DNA of 64,000 nt from contig NZ_JALDWJ010000004.1 of assembly GCF_022758295.1 (NCBI RefSeq), positions 270,902 through 334,901 on the forward strand, in the 5' to 3' direction. Shown here piece by piece: positions 31,308 to 40,230 of this stretch. The notes under the pieces were generated by a model, which worked only from the letters and a program-made list of their open reading frames with translations, did no database searches and had not been told where the DNA came from. The DNA comes from Lysobacter sp. CFH 32150 (GTDB lineage Bacteria > Pseudomonadota > Gammaproteobacteria > Xanthomonadales > Xanthomonadaceae). The translations under genes were made by a program, and so were the position numbers. How positions within the stretch are numbered: the first letter of the stretch is position 1; every line of letters starts with the position of its first letter.

Positions 31308-32573
31308 TCACGCCGCGCGCGCTTCGGTCGTCAGCCACGTGCGCGCGCGATCGATCCATTGCGATGCGGCCTCGGGGCGCTCGGCCTCGCGCAAGCCCGC
31401 GAGCGCAACGATGCGAATGCCTTCGGTGTTCCGCCAATGCGGGGACGTCCACAGCGCAGTGCCCGCGGTGCGTTCCAGTTCCGCCAACGCGGCAGGTGAG
31501 ACGCGCGCCGGATCGAGCACGTCGGTCATGGGCCGACCGCCCAATGCGGGAACACCCGCGGACAGACACGCAGCCGCGATACGCGGCATCGCCGCGAGTG
31601 AGCGCGTGAGCAAAGGTTGCAACGTCGCTTCCGCGGTGCTGGCGGGGAAGTGCGTTTCCATCGCACGCTGCAGCGACACCCACGGACCTTCCGCACCGAA
31701 GCACTGCCGCGAGAACGCGCATCCCAATGCCGTGCGCAGCCAACCGACCGGATGCGGATCGCCGATCGGCCAGCGCAGGATCGAGGCGGCATCGCCGACC
31801 ACGTCGTAGAGCGCCGCGACGGAGGCATAGCCTGTCAGCAGGAACGCATACACATCGGCGGCGATCTCCGACGCCCACGGCGTCCACATCGCGTGCAGTT
31901 CCACATCGTCGGCGAGCGCCTTCGCGATCGACGCGTGCATCGACGGCACCCAATTGGTGAGGTGCGCGACCTGGTGGCCTGACTCATGGAACAGCGACGT
32001 CGGGCGATAGAGGTTGTGGCGTACGATCTTGATCGCCGCCACCGGCATGACCGCGCCGGGCGCCCACAACCGCACGCCGGCGCGCAGGATCGACGCACCC
32101 GTGCCCTTGTCCTGGTAGACCAGCACGCGCGGCACCGATTTGTTCGCACGCTGCAGCACCGGCGCCATGCTGGCGACGGCGAGGCGATCGAGCGTCGTCA
32201 GCGCCGCGCGCAACACGGGGCTCGTACGCGAGTTCACCGCGTCACCGAGGAAATCGAGCGTGGTGTCGACCTGCGCATAGCGACGGCGGAAGCGCTGCAC
32301 CGCCGCCGCGGCCGGCGCGATCGCCGCGGGATCGCGGCGCGCGGCGGCGACCAGTGCGGCGGTCGCGTCACCGAGCGCGATGAGTTCCTCCACGCAGGCA
32401 TGCAACTGCTTGCGCAGCGGCGCACCGGTGTCGCGCTCCACCGACTTCCACGCTTCGAGCGACGCGAACTCCTCCGCATCGCGGAACGTCCGCGCGGCGG
32501 CCAGCCAATGCGCGACCTGCCGCTCAAGATCCGCGGCGACGAGGTGCCGATCGAGTTCGACGACGGTGCTCAT
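31308..32573 (-). CDS. 421-aa protein with HExxH metallopeptidase-like motif
   Basis: Residues 196-200 are HESGH within SLFHESGHQVAHLTNW, the zinc-binding helix of gluzincin-type peptidases. A candidate third ligand, Glu236, sits in WASEIAADVYAF on a later helix. The N-terminal 130 residues are helical, with no signal peptide. The exact family is not recognised; the middle (KIVRHNLYRPTSLFHE) is the best anchor for a search. ATG 32573 overlaps the stop of the 750-aa gene (ATGA), so translation is coupled. Activity is inferred from the motif alone. Confidence 0.75.
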   Translation of the reverse strand: MSTVVELDRHLVAADLERQVAHWLAAARTFRDAEEFASLEAWKSVERDTGAPLRKQLHACVEELIALGDATAALVAAARRDPAAIAPAAAAVQRFRRRYAQVDTTLDFLGDAVNSRTSPVLRAALTTLDRLAVASMAPVLQRANKSVPRVLVYQDKGTGASILRAGVRLWAPGAVMPVAAIKIVRHNLYRPTSLFHESGHQVAHLTNWVPSMHASIAKALADDVELHAMWTPWASEIAADVYAFLLTGYASVAALYDVVGDAASILRWPIGDPHPVGWLRTALGCAFSRQCFGAEGPWVSLQRAMETHFPASTAEATLQPLLTRSLAAMPRIAAACLSAGVPALGGRPMTDVLDPARVSPAALAELERTAGTALWTSPHWRNTEGIRIVALAGLREAERPEAASQWIDRARTWLTTEARAA

Positions 32574-34822
32574 CGACGACGCTTTCCGGAATCGACAGTG
32601 ATCGCAATATTTGGCGTGCCGCGCGCGCCCGGCCCGGGCACCGAGGTCAGCACCGCGCGGATCGTCGCGCCCGCATCCGGATGCGCCGCGGCGCGAGCGA
32701 ACGCTTCGCCATTGGCGCGCACCCAGTTCGCCAGCGCGGGCATCACCCACGCGCGCAGGCGGCGGTGCAGGGGATTGCGGCTGCGCGTCGCGAGCTCGCC
32801 GTAGATCTTCGTCAGCGCCTGCAGCAGCACCTGGCCGCCGCGGCCTTGACGAATGGATTCTGCGACGCCCTGCGACTCGGCTTCCGACAGATACAACCCG
32901 ACGACGATGCGCGTGCGCTGCGGATCGGTGTGCGTCCATGCACGGCTCGGCGCGAGGCGCGCACGATTCGCGCGCGTGCCCGCCTTGACCGGCAGCGCGA
33001 GCGCGCCGACCGCACCGAGTGGTTCCAGCAGGTAGAAACGCTGGCCAACGGCAATGCGCTGGCGCGACTGCAGGAAGGTCGCCGGCACCGCCACGCCCAG
33101 CTTCGGCTCGCGCAACAGCAGTCCTGCCGCCAGCGGCGTCAGCGGATGCAGGTTGGACGACGTGACGTAACCGCGTCCGCCGCCGGTATTGGCGCGATCG
33201 ATGCGCACCATGCGCGGCAACGTCGTGCCGACCGCCGACTGGTAGATGTGCATGCGCGCCTTGAAGGGGAACGTCGCCCCCGCCGCGCGCAATACCGCGC
33301 CGACGGTCGAGCCGCCGAACGTCGGCAGTGCATCCGCGAGTTGCGCGGTCACCTCGACGTCGGGAATGCGGCTGTACTTGCGATACGTGCGCACGCTGCG
33401 CGGGCGGCGCGCCACGAAAGTCCCGCCGATCGCCGGCGCCTGCTGCAGGCCCGGACGGACGAAGCGCGGTGGGAAGTGTGTCGCGACCGCTTCGCCGAAT
33501 GCGTCGGCGGTGGCGAGCTGCATGAGGTCTTCATTCTCGAAGATATAGTCTTCGTTCTCCGCGAGGCGGCGCGTGGCGTCTTCGATGACGGTGGCGAGCG
33601 CGATGGGCGCGGCTTCGTTCGCGCGCGGCTCGCCGGCTTCGTCGGCCTCGGCTTCGAGCGTCACCAGGCGCAGGCCGGTGTCGACGATGGCGTTCGACAG
33701 CGGGCCGGAGAGATTCGGGCCCACCCAGCGCCTGATCAGTTGTCCGAGATAGCGCGCGAGGAAGCCGACCACCTTCGGACGGCCCACGAGGTTGATGCCA
33801 AGGCGCAGCGCGCCGAGCAGGGCGGGGACGAACTGCTCGATGGCGGGTGTCAGGTCTTCCTCATCGCCGGCGTTGCGCAACCGATCGATGAGCACGCCGC
33901 GGGCCTCGGCGAGCACTTCGAGTTCACGGCTTTCGACGCTTTCGCTGTCGCGCGCGTCGTAGGCTTCCTCTTCCGCCTCGCCGCTGCCATCGCCGACCAG
34001 CGCTTCGGCCAGCGCGGCATCGAAGGACTCCGACAGCGCTTCGACATCGGTGAGGTTGGCGGGCGACATCGTCCCTTCGTCTTCGCCCATTTGCGTGTTT
34101 TCGTCTTCGCCGGCCTCGGAGGTGAAGCGCGCCGCCAACGTGCGCGCAGCCGGTTGCAGATTGGCGGGCAGGCGACCGATCGCGAAGGACAACACCCGGC
34201 GCAGCAACGGATTGATGAGCCCCTTCAACTTATTCAACACGGGGCCGAGCAGGGCGCCGGCGACCTTTCCGACGCTCTTCGCCGTGTTGGCGACGACCTT
34301 GACGACGCTCTTCGCCTTGCGCACGAGCGCGCCGATGAACTCTTCACCCGCGGGCGTGAGCTCGCCGGTCTGCGGGTCCATGCGTTCGAGCACTTCGTCG
34401 AGTTGGTCGGGGGAGAGGGACTCGACGTCCATGCCGGTCAGGCCCGCTTCGAGCGCATCGAGGTACTGCTGCGCCTCGAAGCGCACCGCGGAGAGTTGCG
34501 CATCGCCGTAGCGTTCGCGTTCCATCGCCGAAGCCGGCGATTCGTTCGTGAAGCGGTCGGCGACGGCCTGTTCGGTTTCTTCTGCGAGGAAGGCGACGGC
34601 TTCGTCGAAGGCTTCATCGCGCAATTCGGCGAAGGCTTCGGCGTACAGACGATCGGATTCGGATTGTCCGACGGGCGCGCCCATCGTTTCGCTGAAGGGG
34701 GCGGCAGTCTCGCTCCATGCGGTCGATTCCGCCTTAAGGGGCACATCCGCTTCCGCTTCCGCGAAGGGGCTGCTCTCGGATTGCACGCTCCACTCGCGTT
34801 CCTGCGTTTCCTGGATCGTCAT
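32570..34822 (-). CDS. 750-aa acidic protein with SPFAEA leader and amphipathic core
   Basis: No family is recognised. It starts MTIQETQEREWSVQSESSPF and shares SPFAEA plus a downstream WSE with the polyenzyme N-terminus. Residues 50-160 are Glu/Asp-rich helices. Residues 165-215 are Lys/Val/Ala-rich and amphipathic (VRKAKSVVKVVANTAKSVGK, then GALLGPVLNKLKGLINPLL), like membrane-interacting segments. Further acidic linkers (near 235-300) precede a second hydrophobic helical block (VPALLGALRLGINLVGRP) and a beta-rich basic C-terminal half ending GKRRR. ATG 34822 has GGCGGAG upstream; earlier in-frame codons look non-coding. It is the first structural gene after the BTAD regulator. Confidence 0.8.
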   Translation of the reverse strand: MTIQETQEREWSVQSESSPFAEAEADVPLKAESTAWSETAAPFSETMGAPVGQSESDRLYAEAFAELRDEAFDEAVAFLAEETEQAVADRFTNESPASAMERERYGDAQLSAVRFEAQQYLDALEAGLTGMDVESLSPDQLDEVLERMDPQTGELTPAGEEFIGALVRKAKSVVKVVANTAKSVGKVAGALLGPVLNKLKGLINPLLRRVLSFAIGRLPANLQPAARTLAARFTSEAGEDENTQMGEDEGTMSPANLTDVEALSESFDAALAEALVGDGSGEAEEEAYDARDSESVESRELEVLAEARGVLIDRLRNAGDEEDLTPAIEQFVPALLGALRLGINLVGRPKVVGFLARYLGQLIRRWVGPNLSGPLSNAIVDTGLRLVTLEAEADEAGEPRANEAAPIALATVIEDATRRLAENEDYIFENEDLMQLATADAFGEAVATHFPPRFVRPGLQQAPAIGGTFVARRPRSVRTYRKYSRIPDVEVTAQLADALPTFGGSTVGAVLRAAGATFPFKARMHIYQSAVGTTLPRMVRIDRANTGGGRGYVTSSNLHPLTPLAAGLLLREPKLGVAVPATFLQSRQRIAVGQRFYLLEPLGAVGALALPVKAGTRANRARLAPSRAWTHTDPQRTRIVVGLYLSEAESQGVAESIRQGRGGQVLLQALTKIYGELATRSRNPLHRRLRAWVMPALANWVRANGEAFARAAAHPDAGATIRAVLTSVPGPGARGTPNIAITVDSGKRRR

Positions 34823-35008
34823 GGCACGACTCCGCCCGCTGGTTGGGCGACAGTCGATCACGACGGCCATCCACGACCGTGATGCGTGGCGATGCGTGCG
34901 TGTCGTCGGCGGGTCGGTGCCGTGTCGCGGCCGCATGGCCCCATGGATGACGTGCGTGCGCAGCGTGTCGTCGTCGTGATGTCGCCGCAGCGTCCGCGTA
35001 GAGTCCGA

Positions 35009-35719
35009 TCAGTGCGGACGCTGTTCGATGCCGCCGATCCCGACGCGCGCCGCGAGTGCGGGATCCGGTGTTACGCCGAGTTCCCGGTCGAGGCGCTCGG
35101 CCAACAGGCGGAAGCACTGCATCGCTTGGTAGCGATTGCGCTGCGCGAGGTGGGCATCGATGAGCGCTTCGGCGGCGGATTCGCACAGCGGTTCCGCGGC
35201 GATCGCCGCCGCGCCCGCCTGCGTCGCGAGCGCATGGTGGCCCGCCGACGCCATTGTGCGGCAGGCGGCCTCGAGCGCCTGCACGCGCAACAGGCGGAAC
35301 GCATCCTGCGCTGGCACGATCCACTCCTCGTGCCAGCCGGGCAGGATGTCGTCGGACAGCAGTTCGATCTCTTCCAGGCTCAGCGGTTCGCCGCCGAGTG
35401 CACGTGCGGCGACTTGGTGGGCCTGCACGAGGTCGCATTGCGCTTCCAGGGCGAGTTCATCGCCCGTAGCGCTCACCCAACCGCGCGGCACATGCCACAG
35501 GGCGCGGCGGAGATTGCTGCGCCCGATGTCGTCCGGCACGTCAGGCCAGAGTTCCGCCGAGGCGACGCCGCGTTGCACGGGATGTCCGCGCACGGCGAGG
35601 TACGCCAGCAAGCGTCGTGCAGGCAGCGACAGGCGCACCATCGGGTACACCCCTAGACGACCGACGATCGCAATCTTGCGCTTTGCGACATCCAAGTGAG
35701 CGAGCTGTTGTTCCATCAT
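35009..35719 (-). CDS. BTAD/SARP-type transcriptional regulator
   Basis: The 236-residue protein has an N-terminal winged-helix part (RLGVYPMVRLSLPARRLLAYLAVRG, about 20-45, with LWPDVPDDIGRSNLRRALW). A bacterial transcriptional activation domain (BTAD) of helical repeats follows (DLVQAHQVAARAL through AMQCFRLLAERLDRELGVTPDP). This is the layout of SARP/AfsR-type activators. ATG 35719 (MMEQQLAHLD) is preceded by GAGGTCAGGG. It sits about 190 bases upstream of the 750-aa gene on the same strand and is the obvious candidate regulator of the downstream cluster. Confidence 0.85.
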   Translation of the reverse strand: MMEQQLAHLDVAKRKIAIVGRLGVYPMVRLSLPARRLLAYLAVRGHPVQRGVASAELWPDVPDDIGRSNLRRALWHVPRGWVSATGDELALEAQCDLVQAHQVAARALGGEPLSLEEIELLSDDILPGWHEEWIVPAQDAFRLLRVQALEAACRTMASAGHHALATQAGAAAIAAEPLCESAAEALIDAHLAQRNRYQAMQCFRLLAERLDRELGVTPDPALAARVGIGGIEQRPH

Positions 35720-36042
35720 CCCTGACCTCGCAGATGCCTTGCACGAGACGATATAAGAGCGCAACGCTGCCAAACGGCTGATCCGGACAGCAGCATCAAA
35801 GCGCTAGCCAGTGCTGCGGGCGCCGTTGCAGGCGGGCCAATAGCAGTGGGCACTGGAGACCAAAAGTAGCTGAAAGATGGTAGTGCCAGTAGCTCAGATG
35901 CTTGAGAGAGCCGCTTATCAATGGCAAATCGGTGACCCAGACGAAACCGGGATACCAGAAGTAACTACGCCCATCGATCTGGTGCGGGCGTGGCGGATGT
36001 CTTCGGCTTCCTGCCAAACCACTTGCACCCAGGGAGCAACAC
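35720..36042. other. Gene-free gap at the right edge of the accessory cluster
   Basis: The 323-base gap holds no convincing gene. About 35820-35960 is visibly less G+C-rich than its surroundings. A TATA-like stretch near 35750 (GATATAAGAG) could serve the regulator on the minus strand but lacks a clear -35. Short open frames on both strands do not look like any known protein. Confidence 0.5.
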
Positions 36043-36303
36043 ATGGCCGAGAGCCGCGATTACCTCGAGATGGCGTTCCATTCCATCTGCTGCTTCACCG
36101 ACGACGGGCGCCTGGATCTGGGCGAACTGAACCGCATCGTCGCGATCGCCGAAGCCGACGGCACCGTGGACGACAACGAAAAACGCGTGCTGCAGGGCAT
36201 CCTCGGCCGCGTGCGCGAGACCGAAGTCGACGCCGCGATGCAGGCGCGCATCACGCAGCTTGGCCAGCAGCTGGGTCTGGAGTTCGCGTTGAAGGGAGAC
36301 TGA
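36043..36303 (+). CDS. Small TerB-like protein, 86 aa
   Basis: The short acidic helical protein (MAESRDYLEMAFHSICCFTD) has a DGRLDLGELNRIVAIAEADG segment and DGTVDDNEKRVL. That alternation of Asp-rich loops and helices resembles TerB/TerB-like domains, though it is shorter than most. There is no signal peptide. AGGGAG lies 6-7 bases before ATG 36043. It is a single gene closed by the terminator at 36352-36381. Function is unknown; the TerB relationship is tentative. Confidence 0.7.
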   Translation: MAESRDYLEMAFHSICCFTDDGRLDLGELNRIVAIAEADGTVDDNEKRVLQGILGRVRETEVDAAMQARITQLGQQLGLEFALKGD

Positions 36304-36351
36304 GGCAACGACGCCCGCATGCGACACGCCGTATAACCAGGCCGCAAATAC

Positions 36352-36381
36352 AAAAACGCCCGCATTGCTGCGGGCGTTTTG
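36352..36381. terminator. Bidirectional rho-independent terminator
   Basis: ACGCCCGCA and TGCGGGCGT form a stem, with A5 on the left and TTTT on the right. It can stop both the TerB-like gene (plus) and the RND transporter gene (minus, ending 36396). Confidence 0.92.
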
Positions 36382-36395
36382 TCGTGTGGAGTCCG

Positions 36396-38897
36396 TCAGG
36401 TCGCGTGCGGCGGCACCCAGTCGTCCTTTTCGGTCGGCCGCAGGATCCAGCGGCACAGGGCCGGGAGGAAGATGATGGCGGCGATCATGTTGACCACGAA
36501 CATGAAGGTCAGCATCAGGCCCATGTCGGCCTGGAACTTCAGGTCGGAGAAGATCCACAGCGCCACGCCTACCGCCAGCGTCAGCGCGGTGTAGAAGATC
36601 GCGATGCCGGTGGTCTTGAGCGCGATGAAGTACGACTCGCTGAGCGTGTTGCCGGCGCGCATCGCCTCGGCCATGCGTGCGTAGATGTAGATCGCGTAGT
36701 CGACGCCGATGCCGACGCCGAGCGCGACCACGGTCAGCGTGTTGATCTTCATGCCGATGCCCAGCTGCACCATCAGCGCGTGGCCGAGTTCGGTCACCAG
36801 CACCAGCGGCAGCACGATGCACAACGCCGCGCGCCAACTGCGGAAGCTGAGCAGGCACATCAGGAACACAGCCCCGTACAGCATGTACAGGATGCGGTGC
36901 TCGACTTCGCGCACGGTGTCGTTGATCGCCGCGGCGACGCCGATGTGACCGGTGCCGATGCGCAGGTTGACCTGGTCGCTGTTGAACTCCTCGCCCTTCT
37001 CTTCGGCGGTCTTGGCGTCCTTCGCCAGTTTTTCGCGCAGGTTGACGTTGCCGCCGGACCAGGCGCCGTTCTTTTCGCGGAACTCGCGTGCGGTCCTGAT
37101 CACTCGGTCGATGGTCTCGGCGCGATGGTCGGCGAGGAACACCATGATCGGCATCGCCGAGCAATCGGAGTTGAGCAGACCCGAGTCGGTCTCGAAGCCC
37201 TGCGTCGCCACGCGCAGGCTGTCTGAATCGCGCGGCAGCACACGCCAGCGCACCGAGCCGTCGTGCCAGCCGGCGTTGACGATCTTGGCCGCCATCGGCA
37301 GCGTCATCACCTGCTCGACGCCCTCGACGTTACCCATGTGCCAGGCGAAGCGGTCGATCAGGTCCATGGACTTGAAGCTGAGCGTGCACGCATCCGGCCG
37401 CGCCTCAGCGATGACATTGAGGATGTCGATGCTGAGCGCGAACTTGGCGGTGATCAGTCGCGCGTCCTGGTTGTAACGCGCTTCCGGACGGAGCTCGGCG
37501 ACGCCTTGCTCGGCATCGCCGACCATCACCTTGTCGCCGCGCCATTCGGCGACGAACCAGATCGCCACGCCGAGCAGGATGACCACGGCAGCTGCAGTCG
37601 GGCGACTGAGGCGGGCGAGGAAGGCCCAGATCTTGTCGAACTGGGTGAGCTGGCGCAGGCGGTATTCGCGCTTGCGTTCGAGGTTGCTCAGCTTGGTGTA
37701 GCTGAGCAGCACCGGCAGCAGCACCAGGTCGGTGAAGATGATGATGGCGACGCCGACGGTGGCGGTGATCGCCAGTTCGAAAATGATCCGGATCGGGATC
37801 ATCAGGATCGCGGCGAAGCCGATGCAGCCGGCCGCCAGTGCGACCGCGCCCGGGATCAGCAGCATGCGGAACGCCAGCCGTGCGGCATCCGACGCCGGCA
37901 CGCCCTTGCGCGCGCGCAGCTCCTCGATGGTGCCGTCTTCCAGGCCACCGAAGAACAGCTCGCCGCGGAAGCGGTTGATCATCTGCTCGCCGTGGCTGAC
38001 CGCGATCGCGAAGATCAGGAACGGCGTCAGCATGTTCATCGGGTCGATGCCGAAGCCCATCAGGCGCAGCGCGCCCAGCATCCAGATCACCGCCACCAGC
38101 GCGCACGCCACGGTGAGCGAAGCGAGCTTGCCGGACGTGGAATACAGGAACAGCAGCAGCCAGGTCAGGCCGATGGTGACGACGAAGAACTTGATCACCG
38201 AACGCGCGCCGTTGGCGATGTCGCCGACGACCTTGGCGAAGCCGATGATGTGGACGGTGTAGCCCGCCTTCTCGTACTTGGTGCGGATGTCCTCGAACTG
38301 CTGGGCGACGGCCTGGTAGTCGAGCTTGGTGCCGGAATCCTCGGGAATCAGGTCGGCCCAGACCATCGCGCCGGACCAGTCTTTCGCCACGAGGCGGCCG
38401 AGGATGTTGGCCTTGACGATGTTGCCGCGGATGGTCTGGAACTGATCAGGCGTGGCGTTGTCGCTGCTGAAGGTGTCAGGCACTACGTTGCCGCCGGCGA
38501 AGCCGTCTTCCACCACTTCCACGAAGCGCACGTTGGGCGTGTACAGCGAGCGCACGCGGGCGTCGTCGGTGGCGTCGAGCGCCATCACGTCGGCGGTGAC
38601 CCCTTCCAGCGTCTTGAAGAAGCCCGGCGTGAACATCTTGCCGTCCTTCGCCATCACCGCGACCAGTACGCGGTTGGCCGCGCCGAAATCCTTCTCGTAG
38701 TCGAGGAAGGTGCGCATGTATTCGTGCTGCAGCGGGATCTGCTTCTTGAAGCCGGCGTCCACCTTGAGCTGACTGGCGAAATACAGCATCGCCAGGGTGA
38801 TCGCGGCGAAGACCAGCAACACGATCGGACGCGCGCTGAAGACCACCTTCTCGGCGAACAGGGTGAACGGGCCGTGCGGAACTTCGGTGTTGTGCAT
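36396..38897 (-). CDS. RND superfamily (MMPL-type) transporter
   Basis: The 833-residue inner-membrane protein has the RND/MMPL two-fold layout: one N-terminal span (near residues 24-42), a large periplasmic domain, five further spans (about 230-400, with HGEQMINRFRGEL between), a second span and periplasmic loop, and a final cluster near 690-820 (VVALGVGIGVDYAIYIYARM). The GVGIGVDYAIY segment is the proton-relay TM4/TM10 type motif of MMPL and hopanoid-type transporters. It follows the YCF48-like gene by 24 bases and is probably cotranscribed. The substrate is likely a hydrophobic envelope molecule, by analogy only. Confidence 0.9.
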   Translation of the reverse strand: MHNTEVPHGPFTLFAEKVVFSARPIVLLVFAAITLAMLYFASQLKVDAGFKKQIPLQHEYMRTFLDYEKDFGAANRVLVAVMAKDGKMFTPGFFKTLEGVTADVMALDATDDARVRSLYTPNVRFVEVVEDGFAGGNVVPDTFSSDNATPDQFQTIRGNIVKANILGRLVAKDWSGAMVWADLIPEDSGTKLDYQAVAQQFEDIRTKYEKAGYTVHIIGFAKVVGDIANGARSVIKFFVVTIGLTWLLLFLYSTSGKLASLTVACALVAVIWMLGALRLMGFGIDPMNMLTPFLIFAIAVSHGEQMINRFRGELFFGGLEDGTIEELRARKGVPASDAARLAFRMLLIPGAVALAAGCIGFAAILMIPIRIIFELAITATVGVAIIIFTDLVLLPVLLSYTKLSNLERKREYRLRQLTQFDKIWAFLARLSRPTAAAVVILLGVAIWFVAEWRGDKVMVGDAEQGVAELRPEARYNQDARLITAKFALSIDILNVIAEARPDACTLSFKSMDLIDRFAWHMGNVEGVEQVMTLPMAAKIVNAGWHDGSVRWRVLPRDSDSLRVATQGFETDSGLLNSDCSAMPIMVFLADHRAETIDRVIRTAREFREKNGAWSGGNVNLREKLAKDAKTAEEKGEEFNSDQVNLRIGTGHIGVAAAINDTVREVEHRILYMLYGAVFLMCLLSFRSWRAALCIVLPLVLVTELGHALMVQLGIGMKINTLTVVALGVGIGVDYAIYIYARMAEAMRAGNTLSESYFIALKTTGIAIFYTALTLAVGVALWIFSDLKFQADMGLMLTFMFVVNMIAAIIFLPALCRWILRPTEKDDWVPPHAT

Positions 38898-38921
38898 GTG
38901 GATCCCCGGAATGGTTCCGCG

Positions 38922-40046
38922 TTATGGCGCCTGGTGACCGACGCCGCGGTCGCCGAAGACGAGCAGATCGTTGCCGGCGCCCGGCAACGCAGCGGCGAGT
39001 GTCGGTGTTTCGCCGGACTTGGTGAGGTGGATCTGGCGGCGGAAGGTGCTGTCGCCACGATCGCGACGGAGCACGGTGCCTTCGGCGCCGACCAGCACCG
39101 CGCCGCCATCGGCCAGCGCAGTGCCACCCATCAGGCTGGCGCCGACGCCGCTGTCGACCTGCGTCCAGGTATCGCCGAGATCGTGCGACTCGAACACGTT
39201 GCCGCGCAGGCCGAACACGAGCACGTGGTCGCCTTCCCAACCCAGTGCGCCGAGCATCGAGCCCTGATAGGGCAACTTGCTGCGTTGCCACGTCGCGCCG
39301 TTGTCGCGCGAGCGGTACACGGTGCCGCGTTCGCCGACGATCACCAGGCCGCCGGACGCGGTGCGGGCGATGGCGTTGAGGTGCGGATCGGATTCTTCTT
39401 CCAGCGCGAGTTCGTCGGCGCTGAAGTTCCAGTCGTCTTCGGTCGCCGCATCTGCCGACGGCGTGGGCTCTGCCGCTTCGGGCTCCGCTGGCACGGCTGC
39501 CTCCGGCGCCGCGCCGGCTTCGCCGTGCAGCGACCGGGTGATCCAGGTCGCCCCGCCGTCGCTGGTTTCCAGCAGCAGCAAAAACGCGCCGACGGCATAG
39601 CCATGCTGGGCATCGGTGAAGAGCAGGTCGAGCACCGGGATGCCATGGGTCGGGTCGGTGTCCTCGATCGACCAGGGCGCCACGCGTTGGCGCGTCCAGG
39701 TCTTGCCGGCGTCCTTCGAATGCAGGATCACGCCATCGTGGCCCGCGGCCCACAGTGCATCGCCGACGGCCGTGAGCGTGGCGAGGGTGCTGCGGGTCGG
39801 CACGTTGGCGACCTGCTTCCAGCTTTGCCCATCGCTCGACAGCAGGACGTGGCCGCGCTCGCCGACCGCGACATAGCCGTTGCCGACGCGGTTGGCGTCG
39901 AGCAACAACGCCTGTGCGCTTTTCGGCATGACTTCGGTGGGGAGCAGGGCCAGGTCGGCAGCGGGTTCGGCTGCGCTGGCCGACAACACCAGTACGCTGG
40001 CCAGCGCTAGGCCCGGGAAGCGCAGGCGTGGAAGTGGATACGACAT
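38922..40046 (-). CDS. Exported YCF48-like beta-propeller protein
   Basis: The 374-residue protein has a signal peptide (residues 1-25, LVLSASAAEPA) and repeated propeller blades with the YCF48/BNR signature: AVGERGHVLLSSDGQSWKQV, AAGHDGVILHSKDAGKTWTR, IVGERGTVYRSRDNGATWQR and VFGLRGNVFESHDLGDTWTQ. An acidic Pro/Ala/Glu insert (about 165-205) interrupts the propeller. In photosynthetic organisms Ycf48 is an assembly factor; heterotroph homologues commonly sit beside RND transporters and are of unknown role. ATG 40046 has AGGGG upstream. It lies between the RND gene and the terminator at 40231. Confidence 0.88.
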   Translation of the reverse strand: MSYPLPRLRFPGLALASVLVLSASAAEPAADLALLPTEVMPKSAQALLLDANRVGNGYVAVGERGHVLLSSDGQSWKQVANVPTRSTLATLTAVGDALWAAGHDGVILHSKDAGKTWTRQRVAPWSIEDTDPTHGIPVLDLLFTDAQHGYAVGAFLLLLETSDGGATWITRSLHGEAGAAPEAAVPAEPEAAEPTPSADAATEDDWNFSADELALEEESDPHLNAIARTASGGLVIVGERGTVYRSRDNGATWQRSKLPYQGSMLGALGWEGDHVLVFGLRGNVFESHDLGDTWTQVDSGVGASLMGGTALADGGAVLVGAEGTVLRRDRGDSTFRRQIHLTKSGETPTLAAALPGAGNDLLVFGDRGVGHQAP

Positions 40047-40165
40047 GGGTTCCCCTCTCGATGACCCGGCCCCTAGGATCGCGGCGCCGATGCGCGAGCG
40101 ATGTCCGTCCATGGCGGCCGGGCGATGTTCAGCCTGCGGTGACTGCAGGTCGCGTGGTCGATCGC

Positions 40166-40221
40166 TTGTGGGAGGGGTTCCAGTGCGGCGGTCGCACGTC
40201 GCCCTGAAGCCCCTCCCACAA
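40166..40221. repeat. REP-like inverted repeat (TTGTGGGAGGGG type)
   Basis: TTGTGGGAGGGGTTCCAG and CTGAAGCCCCTCCCACAA are imperfect inverted arms around about 20 bases of G+C-rich centre. It is related in form to the palindrome at 10124-10183. It lies between the DUF1329 gene and the YCF48-like gene. Confidence 0.7.
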
Positions 40222-40230
40222 ACCACCGTC

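Noticed and set aside
32681..34882. 730-codon open frame opposite the 750-aa gene
   Set aside because: Its translation is Arg/Gln/Ala-rich with no motif, whereas the minus frame has a ribosome site, ATGA coupling and the shared leader.
23353..35719. Accessory cluster as a prophage, T6SS or contractile injection locus
   Set aside because: No tail tube, sheath, baseplate, VgrG, ClpV, portal or integrase gene is present in the window; only an indirect delivery link remains possible.
37263..40010. Very long plus-strand open frame opposite the RND and YCF48-like genes
   Set aside because: It covers two genes with strong family signatures and reads as low-complexity His/Arg/Asp-rich sequence.
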